Source: Armillaria gallica (Eukaryota > Basidiomycota > Agaricomycetes > Agaricales > Physalacriaceae). Taken from it: a DNA stretch of 64,000 bases. The DNA lies in the NCBI GenBank assembly GCA_037576215.1, contig JBANDB010000008.1, forward strand, positions 1,860,001-1,924,000, written 5' to 3'. The notes under the pieces are model-generated. The model did not search any database. It was given only the letters and a program-made list of their open reading frames with translations, and was not told the origin of the DNA. The position numbers and the translations under genes are program-made. Shown here in pieces: positions 1 through 12,791 of the stretch; within the stretch, counting starts at the first letter, position 1, and each line of letters begins with the position of its first letter.

Positions 1-1
1 A

Positions 2-2062
2 TTCTCTATAGAAATGTCCGTGGCGAACCAAGCTCGTGAGTACCCTCAACTTCACAAAGTACTGCCGCTCATAACCTCTTTGACAGTCGGAAAAAACTCT
101 AGTTATATCCAGGTTCCTTTCCTTAATCTTATGGCCAATCTTCAGCAGCGTGCAGGCAGGGTGTACGTTCGAGTAGGAGGAAACACGCAGGAAACGGCAG
201 TGTATGTAGACAGCTTGCCGGACGGGAAAATGATTCAAAAGGATAACACGAACACGACCAATCCCGTGAGTAAACTAAATCTTTGTTCTTCTGTACTCTC
301 TTATGGGCTTTGCTAGACTCAAACCCCGCCTTTGGACTACACAAATGACCTCTTTCACCTCATGAGAGGTATATCTGAGCTCGTCAATATCCGATGGTTC
401 CTGGGCATCCCGTTCTTCAATATCAATCCATTTCAACTCGCCATCGCTGAACAAAGCCAAGCCATTCTCGGTGATTTCTTAGCTGGCCTTCAGGCTGGTA
501 ACGAGCCTGATCTTTATGTGCGCCACGGCCACAGGACTGACGTGAGCGCCAGCAAAGATAGAATTGGCTTAGCGCACTAACGAGGTTCTTAGCCTTATGG
601 ACCCTCTGACTATGGCAATGAATTTGGTGCCTCGTTCAGGCCATGAACAGCGATGCCAATGCCGTCAATAAGAACCTTCTTATCGGACCCAACATCGCTA
701 CCGGGGACTGGGTTCCGGAGGATGTTTGGCAGACAGGTTTCGTTGACACATACAGCGAGAATTTGGCCTATTTGGCAGTAGAACAGTGCGTTTCTCGTCG
801 CCTTGATACTTGTTATTCATATATTTGTATAGCTACCCAACGGACAACTGTTACGCCGTTTATGGGTCTGGAACGCCTCGCGACGCTCAAACCATGTTCC
901 CCACTTACTTGAATCACTCAGCTGGGCAGGCCATTGTTCAGGCATACGTCAATTCCGGCAACTACGCTCAACAGAAGAACAAGAAACTGCTTATGTTCGA
1001 GACAAACACCGCTTCCTGCGGAGGTTTCCCAGGTATCAGTGACTCTTTCGGCGCTGCTTTGTGGGGACTTGATTATTCCATGCAAATGGCGTATTCCAAC
1101 TTCTCCGGTGCTATGATGCACATTGGTGGACAGAACGTTTTCTATAACGTAAGTTCTTTTCAGCGATGTCATTCATAGCTCACTCGTCACCTTTTGGATT
1201 AGCCTTTCACTCGTAAGATGACCTGGTAGTCTGTTTCTTGAAGAGTTTGTCTCACTTTCATTTACAGCACCTCCCACCAATCAGACAACCTTCCACCAAT
1301 GGACGATAGGCCCGATATACTACTCTGCACTAATCATGGCGGAGGCAATGGGCGCGTCAAATGTCTCGCAGATTCTAGATTTGAATGCCAACGATGGAAA
1401 CATCTTCACCCCCGCCTATGCCATTTACGAGAATGGGAATCCTGTCCGAGTTGCGCTTTTCAATTACATAACGGACCCTTCAGGTGCTAGCACTTATACC
1501 GCCTCCATTTCCATCGGAGGTGGTGAGACTGGCCAAGCGAATGGCACCCCTGCCCAGGTCAAAGTGAAGTAGGTCGTGGTTTTTTCCCTCTGAAAACCGG
1601 CTAAAACGTATCGTGTCCAGGTATCTTTTAGCGGATTCTGTATCTCAAAAGTATAATTTCCAATGGGCTGGACAGACGTTCGGAAACATTTTTGAATCAG
1701 ACGGCCGGCTTATGGGCCAGGAAGACATCAAAACTGTGACCTGCGACCAGAACACCAACACCTGCCTTATCACTGTTCCGGCCCCTGGTTTCGCGCTTGT
1801 CTTCCTCAATGATGAAGCGTTTACGGAGACGGATGGAGCGAGCCCCATGACGTTTGCCACGACTGCCGTGACAAAGACGATCAATACTGCAACAGTCGAT
1901 CAGGCGGTGTTATCAACGAGTAATGGACACAGTGGCATGAGGGATGTTCTAGGAAGCACGAGTAAGGGATCGCAGAATGGGGTTACTGGACTCCGTGCGA
2001 GTGGACTGTTGACTGCCTTCGCGGTCGGGGGTATGATGTTCGCTAGGACTTTGCTCAGATGA
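2..2062 (+). CDS. GH79 beta-glucuronidase-like glycoside hydrolase (5' partial)
   Basis: This is a secreted-type retaining glycosidase of family GH79, which removes glucuronic acid from glycans. The start lies before the window; the frame is open from base 2. Traced exons are 2-35, 87-265, 317-541, 593-785, 833-1148, 1203-1212 (10 nt), 1268-1568 and 1621-2062. Landmarks are VRVGGNTQE near the start, the acid/base motif GNEPDLY and the nucleophile segment FETNTASCGGFPG, followed by the beta-sandwich C-terminal domain. The C-terminus ends in a small-residue stretch and a hydrophobic tail (LLTAFAVGGMMF), which suggests a GPI anchor signal. One anomaly: at 634-636 the frame slips by one base (NEFGAS to QAMNSDANA), as if one T were missing. 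The family call is firm; the substrate is inferred. Confidence 0.85.
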
Positions 2063-2470
2063 TGATGGACGCTTTACTTCATACGGACTTCTCAATTGCA
2101 TGTTGTGGCTGTTTGGATATTTCGCTCACACTACCCTTGGACTATTACTCATCTTATAAATATTATGTCGAGTTTAATATAATGTATGACTGGAGGAATG
2201 CCGCTTATCCAATTTTGTAATACCCATGCGAGACGTAGGCCAAGCCAGGGATATGTCATCGGGCTGATTCTTTCTCTTCTTCACCACCACCTAACTTTGA
2301 CCAAACCTACAGGTGGATACAACAAATGCTTTGCTACCCATGTCTTCCACGCCTGACAGAATCATACTTCATTCAAGTAGAAAACAAAAGCTAGATATAC
2401 ATCTTCGTCTTGCACCGGTAGCATCCTTTGAATACTTTTGCACCATCTTGTGCATAGCGGGAATTAGCGA
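2063..2470. other. Intergenic; relic 3' end of the first reductase copy
   Basis: No gene was found. From about 2313 to 2440 the sequence matches, in reverse, the 3' untranslated region of the reductase copies, for example the stretch shared with 13453-13510. It carries a short relic of the T-to-R linker followed directly by sequence that normally follows the stop codon. This marks the deletion that removed the reductase domain. Confidence 0.6.
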
Positions 2471-5207
2471 TCACGGGGTGATCGAAACTAGGAACTTCGC
2501 CAATTGAATGATACTCGGATTTGAGTAGACTAAGTCGTCCGAAAATTGACGGGTATCCAAATCAACGGAATCTCGTAGCGCGCGAAAGAGGATGTTTCGA
2601 ATCTGTGTCGCCTGCAAACTGAGAGACATAGTCAATAAGTGCCGCCGGTAAAATGTCATAAGTATTGCGGTATTTCACCTATTGCAGCCGTGCTGGAAAA
2701 AGTCTTGACTGTCGAGTACCGGACGGGGAAGTGTTTGCGAGACAACATTGCGAACGAATTCCAGGGCAGATGTGTCGTTCCATTCCAAAGGCGGGAAAAT
2801 CCCAGATCGCGCGCGGTCTTCCACCGTCTCATACAAGGTCGCGATTTCTGCTCTATATTCATTCAAAACGGCCTGACGTCTGGGGACCGTCATCTAGTAG
2901 TTCTTGCCTGATCCAAAAGGTCGTACCTCACCGTATTCTTTGTTGTATAAGCCAAAGGTCGACCCGGCTTGGTGACGATAATCATCTATGGAGCAAATGT
3001 GAGTAAACGTTGACAATATTATTAGATGAATAGAGCTACTTCTTTGAACAAACGCGAATGCTGTGGTGCGAATTGATTAATCTTCTTGACCGTAGGCCTG
3101 TTCAGATAAAAGATCAGTGACTTTGTGTGAACAAAGGGGCACACGGTAGTACCAAATCAGGTTCTTGAATTCAGCGAGCTTACTCTCATCGACGGGGTCG
3201 AAGGAAAATTGAGGTCCTGGTTCAACAAGAACACCAGCCCGGTATTTTCCGCGCCCGAACATGACCGCTCCCAAGACATGCGGATCCTGATTGAGCATAC
3301 CCTCTGGAAATGATGGGAGTCAAGAGTTGCGTTCAGGGAAGATGAAAGGAAAAGCCATGCCTAAAGGCCCTGGGTTTGTCTTGGAAGCACAGATAAGCTT
3401 TAGCACTGAAACTTTGAGAAACACACACCTTCCTTCCTGTGTTATGCACGATTTGGTCGTCTATTCGCCCAATGATTTTCCAGTACCCAGGTTTGGTCGG
3501 GTGTGGGATAAAAAGGTCCGATGTTGAGAAGCCATCGGTGCCGTCGACGTTCGTATTGATGACGGAGGGCTCACCGAATTCATTTTTCTGTGGTGGCATG
3601 ATCAATGATAAACTTTAATCAGTCAGAGATGAAGCGTACCACTGCGACAAACTCAAACGAATCGGGACCGCTTGCCACCATCTTCGGCGTCGCAAACTTC
3701 GTGAACTCGAAGTAATCCCAGCAGTCACTGGCTTTCGCTGGAATAAGGCGTCAGTCTATATCAGTCATCCTGGCGTGCTCTCACGAACCGGGAAGGATTG
3801 GGGTCACGACACCACATTCAGTTCTTTGATTGATGTCAGTTTCGTAATGGACTGTTCAAGGAACCCAAACTCACGACCCGTAAAGAACAAAGATAGAAAC
3901 ACCTTTAGATGTCAAGTGATCCCCTACCTCCTTGTTTAATGCCCCCCCGCCGTAAACCTGTACGTGTATGAGGTCATCGAAGATTCCTGTACAAGACTGA
4001 TCGAACGTACAGCGCCAGAACGTGTAGATAGCCAGTCAATATACTCTGGTTCACGGGACAAGGCCTGTAGCGATAGAATTATTATAAGATAAGCAGTATT
4101 CAACCAACATACGAACTTCCAAAAAGTAGGGAGCACAGCATACGATGTCGCTGTTCGTTGCCTTGGCCGACGCAAACATGTTATCCAGCGTTGGCGATGT
4201 GGCCGGTATTTTGGGTTCAAAGACACCTAATACTGATCCCGACGATACCTGAACCACTGGCAATGAGGAAGACGCTTTAGCAGAATGCGAGTTGAAGCCA
4301 ATTTACCGCACAAAGAAAAGTAAAGATACCCATGCCATAATACATGGATAATCCATGCACAGCAAAGACGACGTCGCATAAATCTCTTTCACCAAACCAT
4401 GGCACCAAGGCGTGCTCAATTAGACGATGGCAGTTCCAGGCAATTGGCTTCGGGCATCCTGTCGAGCCTATTCGACAGATATAAGTTAATTATATCAAGC
4501 AAGTGGAAACATAACTACCGGAGGAATGCAAATATAGGCCGGTCGAGCTGGGATCTACGCTCAAAAGAGGAAGATCATCAGCATTTGCACAGGCCCGCCA
4601 GTCAAGCAGAAAGAGGTCCTCGAAAACTGGGATGGGAGACAGCTGCGGCAGATCGGCAGAGGGATATTGTGACCTCAGGATGTCAAGCGCTTCGTGTGAG
4701 AGGTCTTGCACGGACGCGTCTCTGCCGACAAGAACGTGTTGCACTCCCACCTCGTGAAAAAGGCGTGCAACAACAGGCGCTGAATTATGCGGGGAAATGG
4801 GAAAAACAACGTAGTTGGCACGCTGAAGACCCATGATCGTAGTAGTGTAGGTAATAGCATCTGAGGCGATAGGTAAGTGTTACGATCGGAGACGTAGACT
4901 TCATGTCGCTAACCTGACATTGATAAAATTGCGACCACGGGGGGCTTTTCCTTGAAGAGGATACGATCATTCATCAAACGAGCAAAAGTATATGCGGCGG
5001 TGACTGCCTCGGCCCAGCAAATGTTCCTTAGGCTCCCGTCCTCACGCGCATACACAAATATGCGGTGGTTTGGAGAGTGCTGGAGATGCCAGTTGTACAT
5101 TTGTTGCACGGTAAATGATCCGTCGATGGGGGTGGGAGGAATGTTGTGCTCTGTTCCCCCTGCTTCTGGGGCGGAGGGGGGATGACTCGATGCTCTGAGA
5201 AGGACAT
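2471..5207 (-). pseudogene. Adenylate-forming reductase copy 1, lacking the reductase domain
   Basis: This is an NRPS-like A-T-R enzyme remnant. The family adenylates a carboxylic acid, loads it on a phosphopantetheine arm and reduces it to an aldehyde. The adenylation domain is recognisable (YGTECG, GRIDDQI, TNPGPLE) and is followed by a thiolation motif HGCNSLQAT, where the other copies have HGCDSLQAT. The frame stops after LVSITP at 2471, and the whole NAD(P)-binding reductase domain is absent. The 5' start is at 5207 (MSFSEH), but a G run at 5128-5132 is one base shorter than in copy 2, shifting the frame within the first 40 codons. The introns match those of copies 2 and 3. It is most likely non-functional. 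Confidence 0.8.
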
Positions 5208-5625
5208 TGATACACAGAATACGATTAGAGCACCAACCCAGGCACCTTATATATGGATGCAGCCTGTTCATCAAACCAAAAAGGAACAGACGTTGGTGTA
5301 TACAATTTGATGGCGATTTGGGTTTAAAGAGCTGCTAGCTGGTGGGGTTTGGGAATAAACCGAAACATTCCTCACGTCTATGCAATACCAAACCGTGAAT
5401 CTCTATTGCTCGATACGATCTCCGTTCGGCAAGCGCTTCATTTGTATCCTTGTGGAGATCCTTGTGGAGAATGGTATGATGGCTCTTAGCACGAAAAGCT
5501 TGATATCTCGTGCATTGAGTATCCAACGAGGATGTCTCAGGGGATCCTTTTGACATGTGGCAGGCCGACGTAGGTGTGACGGCAAGGTGCTCATCGGTGA
5601 TGAGAAGGTAGCTCTGTTGGAATTC
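5208..5625. promoter_or_regulatory. Duplicated reductase 5' flank
   Basis: This upstream region is shared with 12137-12520 and 17659-18250, including a stretch around 5366-5420 that recurs near 12310-12365 and 18020-18070. In the third copy the same interval separates the reductase from RTP1, so it is probably the former bidirectional promoter. No individual factor site can be named from the sequence alone. Confidence 0.5.
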
Positions 5626-8040
5626 AGGGATATGGGCATGGGCGAAGCGTAGTGAACGGACGTCGAAGTGGTAAAAGGTAAGTTAATTGTCGTACGAAAA
5701 CACAAATATGTAAATAGTAATCTACCTAAATATAGTAAGTATCCGGCCAGGGTATATAGCGAGTTCGACTTCCAACAAGCTCATCCTCGATTACCTTGCT
5801 TTACCTTGCTAAGGCTTGTCAAGGTCTATAATCTTCGCCTACCAAGCCATGAGCTGCATGTGATATGATGTAATCTGAGTGTCATGGCTTAGTAATTGAA
5901 ATTATCTAACCAATGCTACACGATGTCCAATGCCTCTGCTACTCCCGACGTGTCTGACGCCAACTCTATGAAGGCTTCTCCTGCTCTTCTTCCATTTGAA
6001 TCTGAATTTCTTCTGCCCTTCGTTCATTTATCTCCCCACGACTGGCCGCGGTCCCAACAGCACGATGTGATTGAACGGCCTCCGTGGGTTTACCGAGAGT
6101 GGATCGACCCAGTTTCCTCGTGTTTGCACCGGAGAGATTCAATCCAGCTGCCGTCAGCTCTCCTTTGTCCACAGTCTGATTATCATTATACAATTCAATC
6201 TCTTTGCCTTGCTGTCGCGCGATCCGCACTAACTCCAAATTAGACTTCCGTCCTCGACAAGGGCCCCCTTTTCACATGGAGAGGATGCTCTCTGCTCGGA
6301 TGCCGGGTTGTCGTTGACATTTTACATCACTTTGATAACCTTCATACACCCCCAGCGCGACAATCTGTTTCGAGGAACATGCATTCGAAAGGGTGCAAAA
6401 GTTGTTATCAAGGCCGTACACTGCCCAAGCCGTGAACTAGAAGTGATACGGTTTCTTTCAACCTCTCCGATTAGAGAGCATCAGATGAACCACTGCATTC
6501 GTGCATTCAAAGATCCTATCCTTGTCCTATCTATTCACGATGAGCAACATTCTTAGTCAACAGAACAAACATGTCGCGCACTTTGGCGTTAGCATAGCCA
6601 AGCTTGATGGTAATATTCCGCACTAGTTCGTTCTTGAACCTGATAGTCTGAACACCCGGAGATGGCCACCATGACTGTCGATTGTCTGCACTTTGGCAAG
6701 GATTCAGACGCGTCAGAGTGAGCACGTGATCACGTCCTTCTCTGCGTCGAACAGCCAGCACCGTCGAGCTAGACCTCCTCAACGGCAACGCCGCACGCAA
6801 CGAAGACATCTTACTTCACCCGAGTGTGTCTGTTCCTGCCGAACCATGTTCCGTTCGAAATGCACACCATATCTTCCCCTTCCCGTTGACTTCTTGGTTT
6901 AATACGAGGCAAGGTGTGTCTTGTTGTCTTCATGGTCGCCACCGGGTTCAAGAAGGCGGCTAAGACGGAGGGTGGATGAATTCCCTGCGCCGGGGACGCG
7001 TGACCGACGAATCGAGCGAAATGGCATCCTTTCTAGCTCTCTGCGCTCCGCACCATGCAGAGATATCTGCGAATTTTGCATCAAAATAGGAAACCAGTCC
7101 CAAAGGATGCTTCATCGAGAAAAAAAAGACTCACGCAGGTGATAATAAAGAGGTCAAGCGCAGCGAGTAGTTTGGTCGACTCCGCGAATGTGACATTTCC
7201 TAGACAACAATGAACTTTTTACTTACAGCCATTACAATTTCGGGAGCTGATGACGAGCTCATCATTGACAAAAGTTTATCTACAGTGTAGGGCTCACCTC
7301 GGCATCTTGTCTTCTACGTTTCCGTGGGTCTAGACTCGCTATGAATATATTAAACTGAGGGCGAAATGACCAAAAAACGACGCAGTGTCCTTCATTCCGA
7401 CTTTTCCCTCCCTTCTCTCTGTGTTTGCTAACAAGCCATCCTTTCCGAGATTCTTGCTTAATACAGCCATACTTCGACACTTGCCAGTTGATACTTATTG
7501 TGCGCTCTACCGTGATAGGCTGAAAGCATAGCACAGATTAGATGGATTTCCGGTAAGCAAATCCTTTGGTGTCGTTCACTAGCGGGATCTGATCAACGCA
7601 TGTTTTTCCAATTCTATCCTCGAGGTTCAAAGCTTTTGCTTAATAATCCTTAGCTCGATTTCGCTCAAGGTGGGCCGGATATTTTGTTCCCTTGCATTTA
7701 CCAACAAACTTGTCTCCGCTTTGTTGTCTAGATGGTCAACTCCAGGAGAAAGATGTAGTATCTACTCCAACTCCCGCTGTTTCCTACCTTTCTTGTGGTT
7801 TTATGACAACTGTTAACCTTTCCCGGGAGCCACATGATTGTAACCTTCTGCTCGATGGTGATGGCCAAAATATCTGGGTTTTCAGATTATCTAACTCCTG
7901 CTTATGATGCTCGCACCATACGTCACAAATACAGAACTGTAAGCGGATAGGATAGCTGCTTCCAACCCATCTCTTCCGCGCTTGACAGAATCATACGTCA
8001 TTCAACTAAAGGTAAAGTTTATAACAAAAGAATGTTTTCA
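5626..8040. other. Gene-poor interval with degraded fragments
   Basis: No intact gene could be supported. It holds a kinase-like fragment near 6.36-6.53 kb and short open frames without recognisable features (for example 5966-6238 on the minus strand). From about 7960 it contains the 3' flank of the second reductase copy. The rest looks like decayed intergenic DNA. Confidence 0.5.
6356..6530 (+). pseudogene. Fragment of a fungal-type protein kinase-like gene
   Basis: The translation contains an LFRGTCIRKG stretch, a beta-3-like KVVIKAV lysine motif and a STSPIREHQMNHCI segment. This is the order seen at the N-lobe of basidiomycete kinase-like proteins (a glycine-rich strand, then VVIK, then the short block ending NHC). 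The same NHCVPV pattern occurs in the intact gene at 23.7-25.0 kb. No catalytic loop or C-lobe follows, so it is an isolated fragment. The match is by eye only. Confidence 0.4.
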
Positions 8041-11000
8041 CTAATTAAGCATCTTCGCCTCGCGCCAGTACTGCAGCCAGTTCCTGATGTCGTTCTCATC
8101 CAATGGCGGAATGTTCGCTTCCTGAATCGAAGTCGTAGACAAGCGAGGTAAGCCGAGCGCCTCTCGGTTCCTTGATCCTATAATTTTCGCGCAACACTTG
8201 TAGTACGTAAGTATACGCATCGCCGGAAATACTTTCGCGTCCAAGGAAGATTTTTCCAACGCCTCCAGCCAATGCGTATAAGACACAAGTTTCACGTTTA
8301 GCTCCTGTGAAGCGAAGCGAGCTAAAGTGGACCATGAAACGGGTTTCGGATGAACCAGATGCATGATGGGAGTTGAATTATCGATGTGGTCGACAATGAG
8401 CTGTGCAGCTATGTGCACTGGCAGCCATGATACACCCTGAAAATGCTCAACAAGAGGTGAGTGTGGGATAAAAGCACGCAAACCTTATCATCATCCGGCA
8501 AAAAGCCAAGTACCGCAGAGCTCTGGATCATGGACGGAACCATTCATTGATTTTCCATGTCCCCTTCGGTCCTCCAGTGAGCTGGCCTACACGAATGATG
8601 AAATAGCGCAAACTCGGTGCCAAGCGCAACAGTTCCTCCGAAACCCACTTCGACTCGTTATATCCCGTTCCTTGTGCAACTGTGGCGTCGACAGGTGCTT
8701 CAGCCAGAGGATGGTCTTCTGGGGCATCTGACAGTGAAAAGGCGATTTGTCAGTCTTTGTATCTATGTAGCATAACGATAGCTTACTCATAAAAATCCCA
8801 ATAGAACTCGTGTAGACAAGCCGAGCTTGCGAAACCAGGGCTAAATCAATCAACTTACGGAGTCCTCGGATATTGGACTCAAATGAAGACAATCCCAGGT
8901 TGAAATCCACGCGCCATGCTGTCAGAGGAGTCAAATGGTATTGGGAAAAGGACTGATTCCTTCGTACCATTGTGAACAATATGGGTCACAGAATTTATAA
9001 TCTGTATGAGAATGATTAATACCATGAGTATTTCAAGATGATCTGTGCTTGCCTGATCAAGAACTAGAGTCTCAACCGATAGGTCAACTTCGAGCATGGT
9101 AACCTTCGTCATGTTAACATCCAGTCCATGGTCGGCAAATGTTTGCTGCTGTCTCTTCGTCGCAGGCACAGATCCTGGTCTGTTCACCGCGTATATATGA
9201 GTGACGGTTTCGTCCAAGACAAGATTCGCTAAGATGTGGCACCCGAGCCCCCCGGTGGTACCCGTTACGAGCACGATCTTGCCTGCCTCCAGCATCGGCG
9301 CACGGGAGTGAGATATGGTGGGAAAGTCCTTTGAATACTTCTGCACCATCTTGTGCATAGCATCGACTTGGGAAGGCGCACCGTCACCGAGAGTTAGCGC
9401 TCCTTGAGCGACCGAAACTAGGTACTCCGCCAATTGAGTGATACTCGGATTAGAGTAGACGAAGTCGTCCGGAAATAGGCGAGTATCCAAATCGACGGAA
9501 TCTCGTAGCGCGCGAAAGAGGATGTTTCGAATCCGTGTCGCCTGCAAACTGAGAGACATAGTCAATAAGTGCCGCCGGTGAAATGTCATAAGTATTGCAG
9601 TATTTCACCTATCGCAGCCGTGCTGGAAAAGGTCTTGATTGTCGAGGACCGAAGGGGAAGTGTTCGCAAGACAACATTGCGAACAAATTCCTGGGCAGAT
9701 GTGCAGCCCCATTCCAAAGGTGGGAGGATTCCACCTTGCGTGCTGTCTTCCACGGTCTTGTACAGAGTCTCGATTTCTGCGCTGTAGTCATTCAAAGTGA
9801 CCTGACGTCTGGGGACCGTCATCTAGCAGTCCTTGCCTAAATCCACAAAAGGTCATACCTCACTGTATTCTTTGCTGTATAGGCAAAAGGTCGACCTGGC
9901 TTGGTTACGATAATCATCTATGGAGAATTTTTGAGTAGACGTTGACCGTTTTACAAGATGACTAGATTACTTCTTTGAACAAACGCGAATGCTGTGGTGC
10001 GAATTGATTGATCTTCTTAACCGTAGGCCTTTTCAGATAAGGGATCAGAGGCTGCAAACGAACAAACATGCACGACGGTACCAAATCAGGTTCCGGAATT
10101 CAGCGAGCTTACTCTCATCCACAGGGTCGAAGGAAAATTGAGGTTCCGGTTCAACAAGAACACCAACCTGGTATTTTCCGCGCCCGAACATGACCGCTGC
10201 CAAGATACGCGGATCCTGACTGAGCATACCCTCTGGAAACAATGGAAGTCAGGAGTTGTATTCAGGAAACATAATGGGAAAAGACGCGCCCAAAGGCCCT
10301 GGGTTTGTCTGGGAAGTACAGATAAGCTTTAGCAGTGAAACTTTGAGAAACACGCACCTTCTCTCCTGTGTTATGCATGATTTGATCGTCTATTCGCCCA
10401 ATGATTTTCCAGTACCCAGGTTTGGTCGGGTGTGGGATAAAAAGGTCCGATGTCGCGAAGCCATCGGTGCCATCGATGTTCGTATTGACGACGGAGGGCT
10501 CGCTGGATTCATTTTTCTGTGGTAGGTAGATCAATGATAAACTCAAACCAGTCATGGATGAAGTGTACCATTGCGATAAACTCAAACGAATCAGGACCGC
10601 TTGCTACCATTTTCGGTGTTGCAAACTTTGTGAACTTGAAGTAATCCCAGCAGTCACTAGCCTCCGCTGGAATAACGCGTTAATCTATGCCATTCATCCT
10701 GCATGCTCTCACGAACCGGGCAAGATTGGGTTCACGACACCACATTCAGTTCTTTGTTTGGTGTCAGTTTCGTCTTGGATTGTTCGAGGAACCCGGACTC
10801 ACGTCCCGTAAAGAACAAAGATAGAAACACCTCTAGACGTCAAGTTGTCTCCTATCTCCTTGTTTAATGGCCCCCCGCCGTAAAGCTGTACATGTAAGAG
10901 GTCATCGGGGATTCCTGTATAAGACTAATCGAACGTACCACACCAGAATGTGTAGATAGCCAGTCGATACACTCTGGTTCACGAGACAATGCCTGAAACG

Positions 11001-12136
11001 ATAGAGTCATTATAAGATAGGTAGCATTCAACCGACGTACGAACTTCCAAAAAGTAGGGAACACAAAATACGATGTCGCTGTTCATTGCCTTGGCCGACG
11101 CAAACATGTTATCCAGTGTTGGCGATGTGGCCGGTGTTTTGGGTTCAAATGCACCTAATACCGATCCCGACGATACCTAGACCACTGGCGATGAGAGAGA
11201 CACTTCAGCAGGACAGGAGTTGAAGCCAAGTTACCGCCCAAAGAAACGCATAGATACCCATGGCATGATACATGGACAATCCATGCACAGCAAAGAGGAC
11301 GTCGCATAAGTCTCTTTCACTGAACCATGGCACCAAGGTGTGCTCAACTAGACGATGACAGTTTAAGGCAATTGGCTTCGGATGCGCTGTTGAGCCTGTG
11401 TGACAAATATAAGTTAATTGTATCAAGCAAGTGGAAACACAACCACCGGAAGAATGCAGATACAGGCAAGTGGTACTAGGATCTACGCTCAAAAGAGGAA
11501 GATCTTCAGCATTTGTATGGCCCCGCCAGTCGGGCAGAAAGAGGTCCTCGAAAATTGGAATGGGAGACAGCTGCGGCAGATCAGCAGAGGGATATTGTGA
11601 CCCCAGGATCTTAAGCACTTCTTGTGAGAGGTCTTGCATGGACGCGTCTCTGCCGACAAGTACGTGTTGTACTCCCACTTCGTGAAGAAGGTGTGCAACA
11701 GCAGGCGCCGAATTACGTGGAGAAATGGGAAAAACAACGTAGTTGGCACGCTGAAGACCCATGATCGTAGTAATGTAGGTAATAGCATCTAAGGCGATAG
11801 GTAAGTGTTCTGGTAGGAGAGGTAGACTTCATGTTGCTAACCTGACATTGATAAAATTGCGACCACGGGGGGCTTTTCCTTGAAGAGGATACGATCATTC
11901 ATCAAACGAGCACAAGTATATGCGGCGGTGACTGCCTCGGCCCAGCAAATGTTCCTTAGGCTCCCGTCCTCATGCGCATACACAAAAATGCGATGGTTTG
12001 GAGAGTGCTGGAGATGCCAGTTGTACATTTGTTGCACGGTAAATGATCCGTCGATGGGGGGTGGGAGGAATGTTGTGCTCTGTTCCCCCTGCTTCTGGGA
12101 CGGAGGGGGGACGACTCGATGCTCTGAAAAGGACAT
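8041..12136 (-). pseudogene. Adenylate-forming reductase copy 2 (A-T-R, several frameshifts)
   Basis: All domains are present in order. The adenylation domain has SSGSTAHPKP, YGTECG and GRIDDQIMHNTGEK; the thiolation motif is HGCDSLQAT; the reductase has VLVTGTTGGLGCH for NADP binding and the catalytic Y-x3-K in GYNESKW. The start at 12136 (MSFSEH) and stop at 8041-8043 align with copy 3. Three one-base deletions relative to copies 1 and/or 3 break the frame: in the T domain near 9649-9656, at a C run 8540-8541 in the reductase, and near 8452-8465. The first is not a simple homopolymer change, which favours true decay. About a dozen introns can be traced, one with a GC donor at the 19-nt exon 10290-10308. 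Confidence 0.8.
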
Positions 12137-12791
12137 TGATACACAGAATACGATTAGAGCACCAACCCCGGCTCCTTATATATGGATGCAACCTGCTCAT
12201 TAAACCAAAAAGGAAGAGACGTCTGTGACTTTGTATACAATTTAATGGCGATTCGGGTCTAAAGAGCTGCTAGCTGGCGGGGTTTAAGAAAAAACGAAAC
12301 ATTCCTCACGTCTATGCAATACCAAACCGTGAATCTCTATTGCTCGACACGATCTCCGTTTGGCAAGGGCTCCATTTCTTTCCCCTGTATCCCTACAAGT
12401 ACCAAAAGCCCGATATCTCGTGCATTGAGTATCCAACGAGGATGTTTCAGGGGATTTTTTTGACATCCGTGTAGCCGGACGGTGTAGGGTGTAATGGTAA
12501 GGTGGTCATCGGATGGGGAAGGTGGCGCGTCCTTGATGGCTAGGATCTTCGATTTCAGTTTCAATTTTTACGCCCTTGTATGGTCGAGTGCTGCAAACGA
12601 AATAGCCTCCCCAATCTCTTGACAAGCAGGAGTCGAGAGTCTGTTCGCACAATCAGACCGGGGTGGGCGGTAGGCTTGAGACACCTCTTCCCCAAACTCT
12701 CAGACCTCGTCCAAGCGGATGTGCTGACTAAGCACAGAGGCGGTCATCGGTGTCTCATCCGACCGGTCCGACTTTCCGAAAATTCTTGTCG
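12137..12791. promoter_or_regulatory. Duplicated region between reductase copy 2 and the RTP1 fragment
   Basis: This corresponds to the true reductase/RTP1 divergent promoter at 17659-18714, though it is shorter and diverged. The 20-25 bases just upstream of the RTP1 fragment closely match those before the real RTP1 start, confirming that promoter and gene start were copied together. Confidence 0.5.

Noticed and set aside
5966..6238. Minus-strand 90-codon charged frame starting MELVRIARQQ, considered as a retroelement gag relic
   Set aside because: The composition is suggestive but no zinc knuckle, protease or neighbouring pol sequence was found.
9010..9060. Second GC-AG intron in the reductase (donor GCAAGC)
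   Set aside because: The 51-base segment is in frame and open, so intron and exon readings are both possible; not claimed.
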